Below, in pieces: positions 38,980 to 48,241 of a stretch of 64,000 bases of DNA; positions within the stretch are counted from its first letter, which is position 1, and every line of letters starts with the position of its first letter. Location: the NCBI RefSeq assembly GCF_002904345.1, contig NZ_PEIH01000005.1, forward strand, positions 984,449 to 1,048,448. Direction: 5' to 3'. The notes under the pieces are model-generated. The model was given only the letters and a program-made list of their open reading frames with translations. It was not told the origin of the DNA and ran no database searches. This DNA comes from Bacteroidetes bacterium endosymbiont of Geopemphigus sp. (GTDB lineage: Bacteria; Bacteroidota; Bacteroidia; Flavobacteriales; Blattabacteriaceae). The translations under genes were made by a program, and so were the position numbers.

Positions 38980-40218
38980 ATGTTTTTTTTATATAGTTTC
39001 TTCACTCATTTATTAAAGATCGGACTCTGGATAATGACTCCTTTCTGGTCTAAACTTCGGAGGGGATGGAAGGGAAGGAAAAACTTAATTGCAAAGCTTC
39101 AAAAGCATATAAATTTATCAAACGAAACGATTTGGTTTCATTGTGCTTCATTAGGAGAATTTGAGCAAGCAAGGCCTTTGATCGAAAGGGTACGTAAAGA
39201 ATTTTCTCATTATCATATTTTACTGAGTTTCTTTTCTCCTTCCGGCTATGAAATCATGAAGAATTATGATCAGGCATATTATGTGTGCTATCTCCCTATA
39301 GATACTCCCAAAGACATGCGTAGATTTATAGAAATCAGCCGAGCTGTAGCTTTGATTTTGGTCAAATACGAATTCTGGCCGAACATGATTTCGCAAGCTT
39401 ATAAAAAAAGCTTGCCTATATATAGTATCTCCGCCGTATTTAGAAAAAATCAGCTGTTTTTCAAGCCTTATGGCAAATTTATGAGAAATATTCTAAGAAA
39501 AGTTACTCATTTTTTCGTACAGGAGGAAAACTCTAAATTGCTTCTAGAGTCCATTGGCATTAAATGCGTTACTATATCTGGAGATACGCGTTTTGATCGC
39601 GTAATACAAGTGAAAAATTCATTCAATCCATTACTTAGCATAGAAAAATTTAAAGATAAACAACTTCTTATAGTTGCCGGAAGCACATGGCCCGATGATG
39701 AGAGGCTTCTGATACAATGGATAAAAACTCATGAAGGTAAGGTCAAGTTTTTATTAGCTCCTCATGAGGTTCATCCCTGGAGAATCGCTCATCTAAGATC
39801 ACAGCTTTCAACGAGTCATATAATGTATTCTGAGATGTCAAATAAAGATCCAGAAAAATGCTCTGTCATGATCCTTGATTGCATAGGTTTGCTCACGCGT
39901 AGCTACGGGTCAGCAGATATCGCCTATACAGGCGGAGGCTTTCAGAAAAGCGGGATTCACAATATTCTTGAAGCCGCTACTTTCGCAATACCTGTGCTTT
40001 TCGGACCTGTGCATCATAAAGTTATTGAGGCAAAGGCACTTCTTCAATGCAAAGGTGCCTTTGCAATAGATAATATTGAAGACTTAACGATCAAATTAGA
40101 TCAATTGATCAAAAACCATTCTCTTAGAAATGAAATGGGTAGAAATGCACAAAAATATGTCCAGGATCAAAGAGGAGCTACAGAAAAAAACCTGCGTGCC
40201 CTAAAGAAAAAACTCTGA
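38980..40218 (+). CDS. waaA: Kdo transferase (3-deoxy-D-manno-octulosonic acid transferase)
   Basis: 412 residues. Transfers Kdo to lipid A on the inner membrane. The N-terminal hydrophobic anchor is at residues 1-20. The GT-B fold follows: IWFHCASLGEFEQARPLIE (about 51-69), VKYEFWPNM (about 128-136), SGDTRFDRV (about 204-212), VAGSTWPDDE (about 232-241), LAPHEVHPWRI and GGGFQKSGIHNILEAATFAI (about 320-339), then FGPVHHKVIEA. All motifs are intact, so the cell probably makes some Kdo-containing lipid A. No other lipid A gene lies in the window. Confidence 0.93.
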   Translation: MFFLYSFFTHLLKIGLWIMTPFWSKLRRGWKGRKNLIAKLQKHINLSNETIWFHCASLGEFEQARPLIERVRKEFSHYHILLSFFSPSGYEIMKNYDQAYYVCYLPIDTPKDMRRFIEISRAVALILVKYEFWPNMISQAYKKSLPIYSISAVFRKNQLFFKPYGKFMRNILRKVTHFFVQEENSKLLLESIGIKCVTISGDTRFDRVIQVKNSFNPLLSIEKFKDKQLLIVAGSTWPDDERLLIQWIKTHEGKVKFLLAPHEVHPWRIAHLRSQLSTSHIMYSEMSNKDPEKCSVMILDCIGLLTRSYGSADIAYTGGGFQKSGIHNILEAATFAIPVLFGPVHHKVIEAKALLQCKGAFAIDNIEDLTIKLDQLIKNHSLRNEMGRNAQKYVQDQRGATEKNLRALKKKL

Positions 40219-40940
40219 AGGACTATTTGGCTGCAGAAAATACGCCATCGCCTTGGCGAGTATCCCTTTGAATAAGCGTGGCCTTTACCAGCCGTAGCCT
40301 GCATCATCATCCATCTCCAGAAATCAGGTGCCCGCCACGGATCATGATCGGTGATAGCCATTAAATATGAACCGATTTTATCAGATTCAGACTCTTGTGA
40401 TCTTGAATAGCTCAATATAGTCAATCCAGCTACCGTGGGATACATCCACTGAAAAAGACCACTCTATTAACCATTGCCAAGCCCAATCCTTCCTAGGATC
40501 TCCCCAAACTGCACCAGCTGCTGCTGACTCATTCGTTCAGCTCCATGATTGACCAAAGCATACGCAACTTCATGACACATAACCATAGCAATCCCAGTTT
40601 CATCTTTGTAGACAGGAAAAATACCCTTGTAAAAAAACTACTTCCTACGGGCATACACCATACGTTGATTTGTTGATCATCTAATAAGATTAAAGTCCCG
40701 ACGGTAATCCCTGATGATATCTGCTCCTGCTCGGCAGGATATTTCTCCACCATACTGAAGTTGCTGGACGCACGCGGTTCCTCGCTTAATACAATTTTTG
40801 GAAAGCACCTCGTCGTATTTATCGAAACTCATGGGGAAAATCTGCGCGTTCGAGACAATATTAAATTGCTTACGACCTCTAAGAGGAACGGTATTACAAG
40901 AGAAAAAGACGAAAAGTAAAACAAAGGTTATCTATTTCAT
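40205..40940 (-). pseudogene. Decayed M48 metallopeptidase lipoprotein
   Basis: Starts with ATG, then a TAG at codon 3, and goes on as a lipoprotein signal: TFVLLFVFFSCNTVPLRGRK with Cys at 15. The zinc motif HExxH reads MCHEVAYALVNHGAERMSQQ (about 40597-40538), so the second zinc His is Tyr. Further on are YSRSQESESDKIGSYLM (the third-ligand Glu region, about 40411-40361) and DPWRAPDFWRWMM. At least four stops or frameshifts. The start lies just after the decayed metF, in the serS transcription unit. M48 peptidases are envelope quality-control proteases. Confidence 0.8.
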
Positions 40941-40958
40941 AATATTAAATTTAATGAT

Positions 40959-41497
40959 TTAAAAAATCGCTTCGACCACCTCATAAACATTATGAGGCTT
41001 GCTCATGCTGTAGTAGTGAATCAACAGCACACCTACCCGCTTAAGCTCTTTGGACTGATTAATAGCTCATTCTATACCGATATAATATATGCTTTCATCA
41101 TTTGGAATAGCTACATGAAGATGGCAAGTATATTGTACAATTGAGATTTAGAAGAGTGGGCTTAATACCCCCGGGATGACCGATATATCTAATCCCTTGA
41201 ACTGGCAATGGGTCGTGAAATCAAAATATTTCGCATTGTCAAAAAACATCTGCGTAACTACATAACCAACGCCGTTTGCAACTTTTTCCGCTTTTGTAAA
41301 AACTCCTCGTAGCAAACCATTATAGTAAACTCCTCGTGATGATAAGTAACATCTACAAAAGAAAGATTAAATTCCATTAGGGGATCTAATGCATAAAAAA
41401 TATCAATAATATTATATCCTTTTAAAGTGGGAAGAATTTCAAAAGAAAATAAGGTTTTCTTAGCACGTGAAATATGCTCTGTAACTTTCACAATCAA
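40959..41497 (-). pseudogene. metF: Decayed, internally deleted methylenetetrahydrofolate reductase
   Basis: MetF reduces 5,10-methylene-THF to 5-methyl-THF for methionine synthesis. The N-terminal block reads KVTEHISRAKKTLFSFEILP, GYNIIDIF and FVDVTYHHEEF (41497-41330). The C-terminal block, after a frameshift near 41260, reads VVTQMFFDNAKYFDF (about 41252-41208) and GIEAINQSKELK, VGVLLIHYYSMSKPHNVYEV, ending at TAA. About 130 codons are missing between the two. The ATG overlaps the serS stop (ATGA). Confidence 0.82.
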
Positions 41498-42777
41498 GAA
41501 ATAGGAAGAGTAATTTTTTTAAATCCGGCAAAGGAAACAAGTGCCTCAGGAAGATCTATATAATCTTCAGATTGATAATTTTCAAGAAGACTTGCTAGAA
41601 TACGTGGCAAGGCCAATGCGCTTGCATTTAAAGCATGACAAAGCTGTATTTTACCTGCTTTATTTTTGTAGCGCAACTTGAGTCGATGGGTTTGGAAATT
41701 GGTGCAATTGGACACTGAACTTACTTCAAGCCAACGGCCTTGCACAGCTGAATATACCTCAAAGTCATAGGTCATAGCGGAAGTAAATCCCATATCTCCC
41801 CCACAAAGTCTCAAAATACGAAAAGGCAAATTCAAAGAATTTAACAAGCCTTTCACATGTTTTACCATTTCTTCCAAAGCCTCATAGGAAGTCTCAGGTG
41901 TGGTGATTTGAACAATCTCTACCTTATCGAACTGATGCAAACGATTCAGACCGCGCACGTGCACCCCGTAAGAGCCAGCCTCGCGCCTGAAACAAGGAGT
42001 ATAAGTAGTGATCTTAAGCGGCAATTGCTGCTCTTGCAAGAGCTTATCACGAAAGCAATTCATCAGTGGTACCTCACCTGTAGGGATCAGGTAAAGATCA
42101 TCCTGGCTTACATGATACATCTGGCCTTCTTTATCGGGCAACTGTCCGGTACCCTGAGCTGAGGTGGCGTTGACCAAATGAGGAAGGGCATATTCAAGAT
42201 AACCCGCATGGGTATTATAGTTTACAAAATACTCAATTAAAGCACGCTGTAAACGCGCGCCCTGACCGGTATATACAGGAAAGCCCGATCCACTGATCTG
42301 TACGCCTAGCTCCCAGTTAATCAGTTGAAATTTCTTAGCCAGCTCCCAGTGGGTAAGAATTCCTTCTTTTAAAGAAGGAAGTGCGCCCTGCTGATCTATA
42401 ATTTCATTATCCTGCGCCGAACGACCCGTTTTGACCAGTTCATGCGGAATATTAGGAACCTCAAGCAAAGCCCGTGAGAGCCACTGTTCATGTTCAAAGA
42501 GCTCATTGCCAAGCCTAATTATTCTCTCCTTTAATATTGCGGAACTATCGCGTAAAACATTCGCCTGTTTTTCTTGATTGTTTTGAAATAATTTACCAAT
42601 TTCCCTAGAAAGCCGATTGGACTCTGCCAGACGTTCATTGTACTGAAATTGTATGCGCTTTCTCAATTTGTCAAACTCAAGAATTTTATCAATCAAATCA
42701 GTTTTAGAAAAGTGGCGTTTTTCAAGACCTTCTAAGACTTTTTCTCGGTTCTCACGGATAAATGAAACTTGTAACAT
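41494..42777 (-). CDS. serS: Seryl-tRNA synthetase
   Basis: 427 residues. The N-terminal antiparallel coiled coil (about 25-105) binds the tRNA-Ser long arm. The class II core has motif 2 in TPCFRREAGSYGVHVRGLNR with LHQFDKVEIVQ (about 261-291), preceded by LYLIPTGEVPLMN (about 230-242). Motif 3 appears as LNASALALPRILASLLENY (about 386-404). All Ser-AMP-binding residues appear intact. It is followed by the remains of metF and an M48 peptidase gene. Confidence 0.97.
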   Translation of the reverse strand: MLQVSFIRENREKVLEGLEKRHFSKTDLIDKILEFDKLRKRIQFQYNERLAESNRLSREIGKLFQNNQEKQANVLRDSSAILKERIIRLGNELFEHEQWLSRALLEVPNIPHELVKTGRSAQDNEIIDQQGALPSLKEGILTHWELAKKFQLINWELGVQISGSGFPVYTGQGARLQRALIEYFVNYNTHAGYLEYALPHLVNATSAQGTGQLPDKEGQMYHVSQDDLYLIPTGEVPLMNCFRDKLLQEQQLPLKITTYTPCFRREAGSYGVHVRGLNRLHQFDKVEIVQITTPETSYEALEEMVKHVKGLLNSLNLPFRILRLCGGDMGFTSAMTYDFEVYSAVQGRWLEVSSVSNCTNFQTHRLKLRYKNKAGKIQLCHALNASALALPRILASLLENYQSEDYIDLPEALVSFAGFKKITLPIS

Positions 42778-42809
42778 AAGGGGAATCTTGCTTAAATACG
42801 ATAAGCCTT

Positions 42810-42817
42810 CAAATATA
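42810..42817 (-). promoter_or_regulatory. -7 box (TATATTTG) of serS
   Basis: A perfect TAnnTTTG box on the minus strand, 32 bases before the serS ATG. Confidence 0.55.
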
Positions 42818-43060
42818 CGTTTTTTAAAAAACGATAGATTTTATTAGCCTATTTCATCCGTTCGGATAAAAAATAATAAACTTATTATAAAGTATAATGT
42901 AGACATACAATACCATAAAAAATATAATAATTATATTATAATAAATTATATAGTAACATAGAGTGTTAAATAGATCGATTAGAGAGGAGAGATATTACTA
43001 TTTACTTAATTCATATTTTTAGTAATATTACAAGATATTTTAAATTAAATTTAATATTCT

Positions 43061-43435
43061 ATGAAATTTTCACCTATTATAACCATCGTTAGCATTGCTT
43101 TTTTCGTAAGCAGCTGCGCTACACTTTTTACCGGAACTTCTGATAAAATCAGCTTTCAATCGGAGCCGCAAGGCGCTAAAGTTTTTGTAAAGGGCATAGA
43201 GCGCTGCACTACTCCCTGTAGGGTTTCTATCTCGAGATCTTTAACCACCACAAAAGCTCAGATGAGCCTACCGGGCTATGAGAAAAAGATTTTTGAACTT
43301 ACAAGGACTTTTAATGGCATTAGCCTTCTTAATTTTTTTGGATTCATCGGCTGGGGAGTAGATGCTGCTACGGGAGCTGTGATGAAATATGATATAAAAG
43401 GTTATAATTTTGATATGAATGAAAAAACAAACTAA
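43061..43435 (+). CDS. Small lipoprotein with PEGA-like domain
   Basis: 124 residues. It has a lipoprotein signal peptide ending in FFVSSCATLF, so Cys at about 19 would be lipidated. A PEGA-like beta segment follows: ISFQSEPQGAKVFVKGIERC and TTPCRVSISR (about 31-61), with paired Cys in ERCTTPC. A Gly-rich hydrophobic segment FFGFIGWGVDAATGAVMKYD (about 94-113) resembles the C-terminus of small envelope lipoproteins. Function unknown. Clean frame and a strong downstream terminator argue that it is expressed. Confidence 0.75.
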   Translation: MKFSPIITIVSIAFFVSSCATLFTGTSDKISFQSEPQGAKVFVKGIERCTTPCRVSISRSLTTTKAQMSLPGYEKKIFELTRTFNGISLLNFFGFIGWGVDAATGAVMKYDIKGYNFDMNEKTN

Positions 43436-43444
43436 ACAAAGTTT

Positions 43445-43482
43445 ACTATAAACCCTCTTTTATATAAAAGAGGGTTTATAGT
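43445..43482 (+). terminator. Strong hairpin terminator after the PEGA-like lipoprotein
   Basis: Perfect inverted repeat: ACTATAAACCCTCTTTTA is mirrored by its complement at 43465-43482 around a TA centre, beginning 10 bases after the TAA. A bidirectional terminator is likely since the arms are A-rich and T-rich. Confidence 0.75.
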
Positions 43483-43499
43483 ATTGTTAAATACATACT

Positions 43500-43910
43500 C
43501 GTTTGAATAATAGAATTTTCAAAGAAGTTCAGTTTTTTACTGCTGTTTCTGCCAGATTAACTTATGATAAACTATCTCATTTTCTTTTAAAGTACCAGAA
43601 TTAAAGGTTTTGATTACTTCCTTTATCTTGATCATAATCTATAATATAAAAGGTTCTTTTGCTTCACTCTCAGTGAGCTCAACTGTCTTTTTAATGAATG
43701 CCCAAAATTTTCCAAGCCATCCCACCATTCTCCATAAGGAGCATATTCAGCTTCTTTAGTTTCTTTTTCTTCTTCTGAAAATTCCAGTAAATATTTTTCA
43801 TTTTTTGCCTGAACCTTGTACTTTGAGTTATATCTACCAGTGGTTTGCCAGGAAGTAAAATTTTTTGAAAGACATTTTTTCCTTCCCTCTTGATCTCTTA
43901 TCGCCCCCAT
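43500..43910 (-). pseudogene. Unidentified broken gene
   Basis: A minus-strand frame from 43910 reads GRYNSKYKVQAKNEKYLLEF, then EEEKETKEAEYAPYGEWWDG and LENFGHSLK. After a frameshift near 43690 it continues KTVELTESEAKEPFIL, stop, IMIKIKEVIKTFNSGTLKEN and EIVYHKLIWQKQQ before a stop. Continuity over two frames suggests one former gene of about 130 codons. I do not recognise it. Confidence 0.4.
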
Positions 43911-44075
43911 TGAATCTCTATGTGAGAGTAAATAAAATGAAACTTAAACGAATATTTATATTACAAATATCCTCTAAAACGTAATGTTTAAAAGTATATT
44001 CCTATATTCGTTCTGTTCTTTTGAGAACTTTGACAGTTCTTTTAATTATCTGTTATTCGTGAGAATAAAGTGTAA

Positions 44076-44887
44076 ATGGCAAGAGTATCTTATTGGGTTC
44101 TGAGCAAGAAAAATCCGTCGGAAATTTATTTAAGATTTATTCAAGTCGCTAAGTTCGATGTTTTTATCAAAAAAACCTCTTTATTAACCCTAAACACTGG
44201 GATAAGAAAAAGCAACATGTAAGAAACTATAGCCTCGGCTCATCAGAAGGATTTGATCAACGACGCTCTTGAAAAGCTTTCCGCTTATCTCTTTGAATGC
44301 ATGAATGAAGATCATATAGCCGGAGGTATTATCGATAAATCGTGGGTAAAAAAAACGGTCTCTGAGTTCTTCGGCGGATCTTATGAAAAAGACAAAGCTA
44401 TATCTGTGACGCAATGAATGGAAGAATACATAGAGAAACTCCCACTTCTGATCAAGAAGGACAACCCCCCCCTTTCTCCCCTTTCTAAAAACACCATATC
44501 AAGCCATAAAACTACCCTAGTCAATCTTAAAGGCTTTTCAAGAGTATAAGAACATACAGTTAAAGTTCACCGACATCAACCTTGCCTTTCATAAGGAGTT
44601 TATAGAATATTTAAGAAAGCTTAAAAAGCTAGGTAGTTCAAGTGTATGGGAAGCTATTAAAAACCTCAAAGCCTTAGGTAGAGTAGATAAGCTTGAAGGT
44701 CACAGGGTGCATGAAGAGTTTGAGAATCGCGAGTCCTCTCCCAAGAATTTCTTGTTCAAAAGCGGAAAGTGTTTACCTGAGCAATGAGGAGATAGAAAGA
44801 ATTTACGCTCTGGATCTCTCAACAGGGTAAGACATTGAAAGATCCGAGCTGATCTTAGAATTGTTGCGCTTTAAGGAAGCCTGCTAA
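44076..44887 (+). pseudogene. Decayed tyrosine recombinase (integrase), N-terminal part
   Basis: Starts MARVSYWVLSKKNPSEIYLR, the N-terminal arm-binding form of Bacteroidetes integrases, then INPKHWDKK-like sequence, LINDALEKLSAYLFE-like pieces, SNHKTTLVNLKAF-like pieces, KFTDINLAFHKEFIEYLRKL (about 44560-44620) and SSSVWEAIKNLKALGRVDKL, NEEIERIYALDLS. The sequence stops near 44887, before the catalytic domain, so no Arg-His-Arg-Tyr is left. At least six lesions. It marks one side of the prophage relic. Confidence 0.75.
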
Positions 44888-45032
44888 GATGAGATATTTT
44901 TACTTCTAACAAATAGAAGTAAAGGGTAATCTCATTTACTGAAAACGTTTCTTGTTCATGGAAACGCCAAAAAACCTTGATTTGCTCTATATAGTTCATT
45001 GCTTACATTGCCTTTTGAGCCGATAGTTTTCT

Positions 45033-45694
45033 TTACCTTTCTTCTTTGATCATCTCGTGTATAAAAAATTCTCTTCCTTTCTTTATCCATACTTTATGCA
45101 GGCTGGTCTTGGGTTGACCCCGCTCGTCGATATAGGCATGGGTTTTGGTATAGCCCCTGTTCTGATACTTTTGATATAAGAGCCAAGAGTCGCGTCTGTA
45201 TTGGATATTATTCTCGTGAAGAAGCTTATTGAGACCCTGCACGCTCATGTCGAGCTCCTTGGCTATCTGATTGAACGTGTATATCTCCTTGATTTTCAGG
45301 ATCTTATCGTAGTACTCTACCTTGATCGGTTACTTTTTTAACTCGCCGCTCTGCAGATCCACTCTCTTTTTAAGGATCTCTATGGCCGAAAGTATGGTAA
45401 GGTCTTCATCGCCATTTCCTACAGAAACGCTAACTTGGGTTAGAAGTTCTCTGATCCCATATGGCGAAGGACGGGTTGAGCTACCTGGCGAACTCCATGG
45501 CTACTTCCTCGTGAAAGAAAATGGGTCTGATCGTCGCCACCTTTTTTAATCTCCATAAGAGGTTTATGAGCATTCCAAAGATTTTCGGAATGGATTTTCT
45601 CAAGGGATTTGAGGTATCTGCTCGCGCTTTTTAGTTTGATCCAATCGTGAGGTTCCCTACCGAAGGACTTAGCCATCTGAGTGGCGTTGATCAT
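45033..45694 (-). pseudogene. Decayed phage KilA-N/antirepressor protein
   Basis: The N-terminal KilA-N domain is clear: MINATQMAKSFGREPHDWIK (45694-45635) with DDQTHFLSRGSSHGV, where the intact frame would read FFHEEVAMEFARWL. The C-terminal part (45248-45033) has QIAKELDMSVQGLNKLLHEN, QYRRDSWLLYQKYQNRGYTK and KVWIKKGREFFIHEM, the antirepressor C-terminal domain. The middle is shifted at least three times. Phage DNA-binding regulator, not functional. Confidence 0.8.
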
Positions 45695-45969
45695 GATATT
45701 TCCGCTTCATTTTAGAAAAGTGATCTCATTGCCTTAGTAGTTAAATACATTATTGTTCATCTTATTGCTATCGTGGTTTATGACTTTTATTTTCTTTTAT
45801 TCCTATCCTTATCCATCCACCACAGGATGCAGCCCGCGATAAGAAGGGATAAAAGCGTCAATACAGTGAGGTTCATAGCTTCTTGTTTAAAGGGTTAGCG
45901 TTTCTTTTATGGGCATTTTACCGCTCTTATATGTAAGCTCTTCCAAAGTCTAAGGCTTCTTTTCTTTTT
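45695..45969. other. Gene-free gap inside the prophage relic
   Basis: No readable protein between the antirepressor and RecT relics, apart from a short hydrophobic scrap. Confidence 0.4.
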
Positions 45970-46576
45970 TGATCTTACGTCGAGTTCGCCGCGGCTTGCG
46001 CTTTTCGTTCGATGACATCCTGCATCTCCTCTATCGAGTTGTAAGCCCAGAAAGACCTCGGGAACAATATATCCTCGAAAAGAAAGCTGCTGCGCGGTAT
46101 CTCAGCATCTGGCTCGGGCAGGGTTCTTCCACTTGCTTCCGGGCTTGTTATACCAGTCCTCGGTCTTAGCCATGGTGATAGTGATGATCGGACCTTCGAG
46201 CTTTTCTCCCGTGGAGAGTTCCGAGCACTACACCCTACATCCGTAATTATCACTTGCTTCTTCTGAATTCATCTCATAATGAAAGACAGGAAAACCTACC
46301 GCATCGGTTGAGCATGACGATGATAAAAGCGCTTGAAAAGCAAGGCTTTCTCGAGATGATGTACATATTCTGCATGACCATAAAGAGAGAGAGCCCCAGG
46401 CGAGCGGACATTTCTATATCTAAAAGGATGTTGTCTATATTGCTCGAAAAGGTTTTAGGGATCATATCCGAGCTGCTCAGGGATTTGGTCACCCTTTGCT
46501 CGTGATCAAAGGAAGAGGAATTAAGGAACGGGCTCAACTCCGAGAAGTTGTCTTTATAGATGTTTTGCATATGCAT
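45970..46576 (-). pseudogene. Decayed RecT-family single-strand annealing protein
   Basis: RecT-like phage recombinases anneal single-stranded DNA. The N-terminal frame (46576-46274) reads FDHEQRVTKSLSSSDMIPKT, NIDNILLDIEMSARLGLSLF and MVMQNMYIISRKPCFSSAFI. After frameshifts come VIITITMAKTEDWYNKPGSK-like sequence and RYRAAAFFSRIY with a downstream MQDVIERK segment. Order and motifs fit RecT/Bet. At least three shifts or stops. It belongs with the phage early genes. Confidence 0.75.
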
Positions 46577-46605
46577 GGCTTGTATGTTTTTTTTAAGTGG
46601 AAGCG

Positions 46606-46875
46606 TTAAAAAAATCTATAGGTTTTGTTGATATGAGCCCTTGCTCTTTTCATGTGAAAGAGTAGAGATAAGCTTCTTACAAAAGAAGGCTTCACGTAAA
46701 GACCTCTCTCAAGGTATTTTTTGCAAGAAGAAAGCTCATCGCTTTGCTTTTTGAGCTTAGCGGAAATCTTTTCGTTATAGCGATTGGTGAGCTCACCAAT
46801 CGAGATTTGGCAGGACTCTATCTCTTTGATAAGCTCCTTAGCCTTGAGCTCTGTGCGGCTTTCCTTTTTTATCAT
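46606..46875 (-). CDS. Hypothetical phage-derived coiled-coil protein
   Basis: 89 residues, charged and helical (ELIKEIESCQISIGELTNRY, KISAKLKKQSDELSSCKKYL), with a basic C-terminus. No known family. It lies between the RecT relic and the excisionase-like relic in a phage early-region order. The frame is open, but its neighbours are dead, so function is doubtful. Confidence 0.35.
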   Translation of the reverse strand: MIKKESRTELKAKELIKEIESCQISIGELTNRYNEKISAKLKKQSDELSSCKKYLERGLYVKPSFVRSLSLLFHMKRARAHINKTYRFF

Positions 46876-46879
46876 GACT

Positions 46880-47170
46880 TAGTTTTTTTCTTTAGAGCGG
46901 TATTTATATCGTTTCTTTTATAGCGTACCGTATTGCCTATTATCCCGGGATAAGAAACTTTTCTTCTCCACTGGAGTATCGATGCAGAGTTTCCGTACTT
47001 ACCTTTAAGAGATTGGACGCTTCCTTTGGGGTCACGAATTCCTCCTTTTAAGCCTGCTTCTCTCTATGGAGCTTCTCCATGTTTTTTGATACTCCAAAAA
47101 TGACATCCCTAATCAGATCGTTTGGATTCACGCTGACAAACTGTATCATCGAGACATTTTTATTATTCAT
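46880..47170 (-). pseudogene. Decayed excisionase/MerR-like helix-turn-helix protein
   Basis: From an ATG at 47170 the frame reads MNNKNVSMIQFVSVNPNDLI, then, after a stop, EEFVTPKEASNLLKVSTETL with HRYSSGEK (helix-turn-helix), and after a shift IGNTVRYKRNDINTALKK. This is the typical small HTH_17/excisionase shape. Stop after REKQA and a frameshift in the wing. Confidence 0.65.
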
Positions 47171-48241
47171 AATTTCCTTGTTTTGTGATTTGCAGTCTTA
47201 GATGTAGGGACTTTTCTATTTCGTAGAGATTCGAGAGGGTGGGGCATATGAGGAAGAAGGTCTCGGTGGTCTTTCTCAGATCTTTTACTCTCCTTTCAGA
47301 GCACTCGTTTATAGCGTATCTACTGTTTTAATGGCTTTTATGTGCGCCTTAACTTCATCTCTTCTCCTTTTAAAAGCGGCGATCTTTCTTTGTATCTCTT
47401 TTTGTATCACTTCCTGAGTGAGGAGTGGTGTTTCTAGGGCTTTGACGTCTATGATGATTTTGTTTTTATTTAAAGTTCATTTAAAATTTCTCCTTTGGCG
47501 TTCTTATCGATATTTACGTGCTTTTCGATGAGAGATTCGAGATCTTTCTTATGTTCTTTACTGACTAATGTTTACGGGGATAAATACCTTCGATCTCCCC
47601 CATAGCCTCTCAACGGAAACTTTTACATCTCATATTCTCTCCTGAGAGATCGCGTTTATAAGAGATCCAAAGTCACAAAAGAGCTTTTTCGGCGCTTAAC
47701 TTACAGAATTCTTTTAGGCTTTGGTAGTAGATTACGTTATCTCCGTTGATCCATCTCTTTGATGGAAAAAGAAAGAGATCCTTAGTAAGGATCCTTTCCT
47801 TTAAGAAAAGCACAAGATCTTTCAAATCAAGGTCTTGCAACTTTGTTAACTATTTGTCAGTCATGTTATTTAGGCGATATAGAACTATATAGTATATGTT
47901 GTACATCTATAAAGTTTACCGCCTTCAATTCGGCTTTACGCTCAGACCTTATTCTTTTTTAGGCTTTCACATCTTCTTTTTTGTAGTAGATTCTGTTGCT
48001 TGTGGTGGATACAGATTTAATATATCCTCTTCCTTTGTAGATATCTAAGATCTATGAGCTCACCCCGAGATTTCAGTCGTTTGCTTTCTTATCATAACAT
48101 CGTGCTCTTTCAGTTTTTAACTGTTTTGTTCTGATGGTCCTATAGTGCTTACCTTAGTTCGCTTTATTCTTATAATGTCCGCTGTGGTGAGTAGTAAGAA
48201 CAAGACAAATATATAAAAGTATTATTTAAATAAAAAAGTAT
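47171..48241. other. Decayed phage early region without identifiable genes
   Basis: Minus-strand scraps such as LVLFLKERILTKDLFLFPSK and RWINGDNVIYYQSLKEFCKL (about 47830-47690), and VIQKEIQRKIAAFKRRRDEV (about 47420-47360), are clearly protein-like, but I cannot name them. They lie between the excisionase relic and the divergent repressor gene, where phage early genes are expected. Confidence 0.45.

Noticed and set aside
43445-43482. Riboswitch or small RNA after the lipoprotein gene
   Set aside because: A simple perfect hairpin right behind a stop codon is better explained as a transcription terminator.
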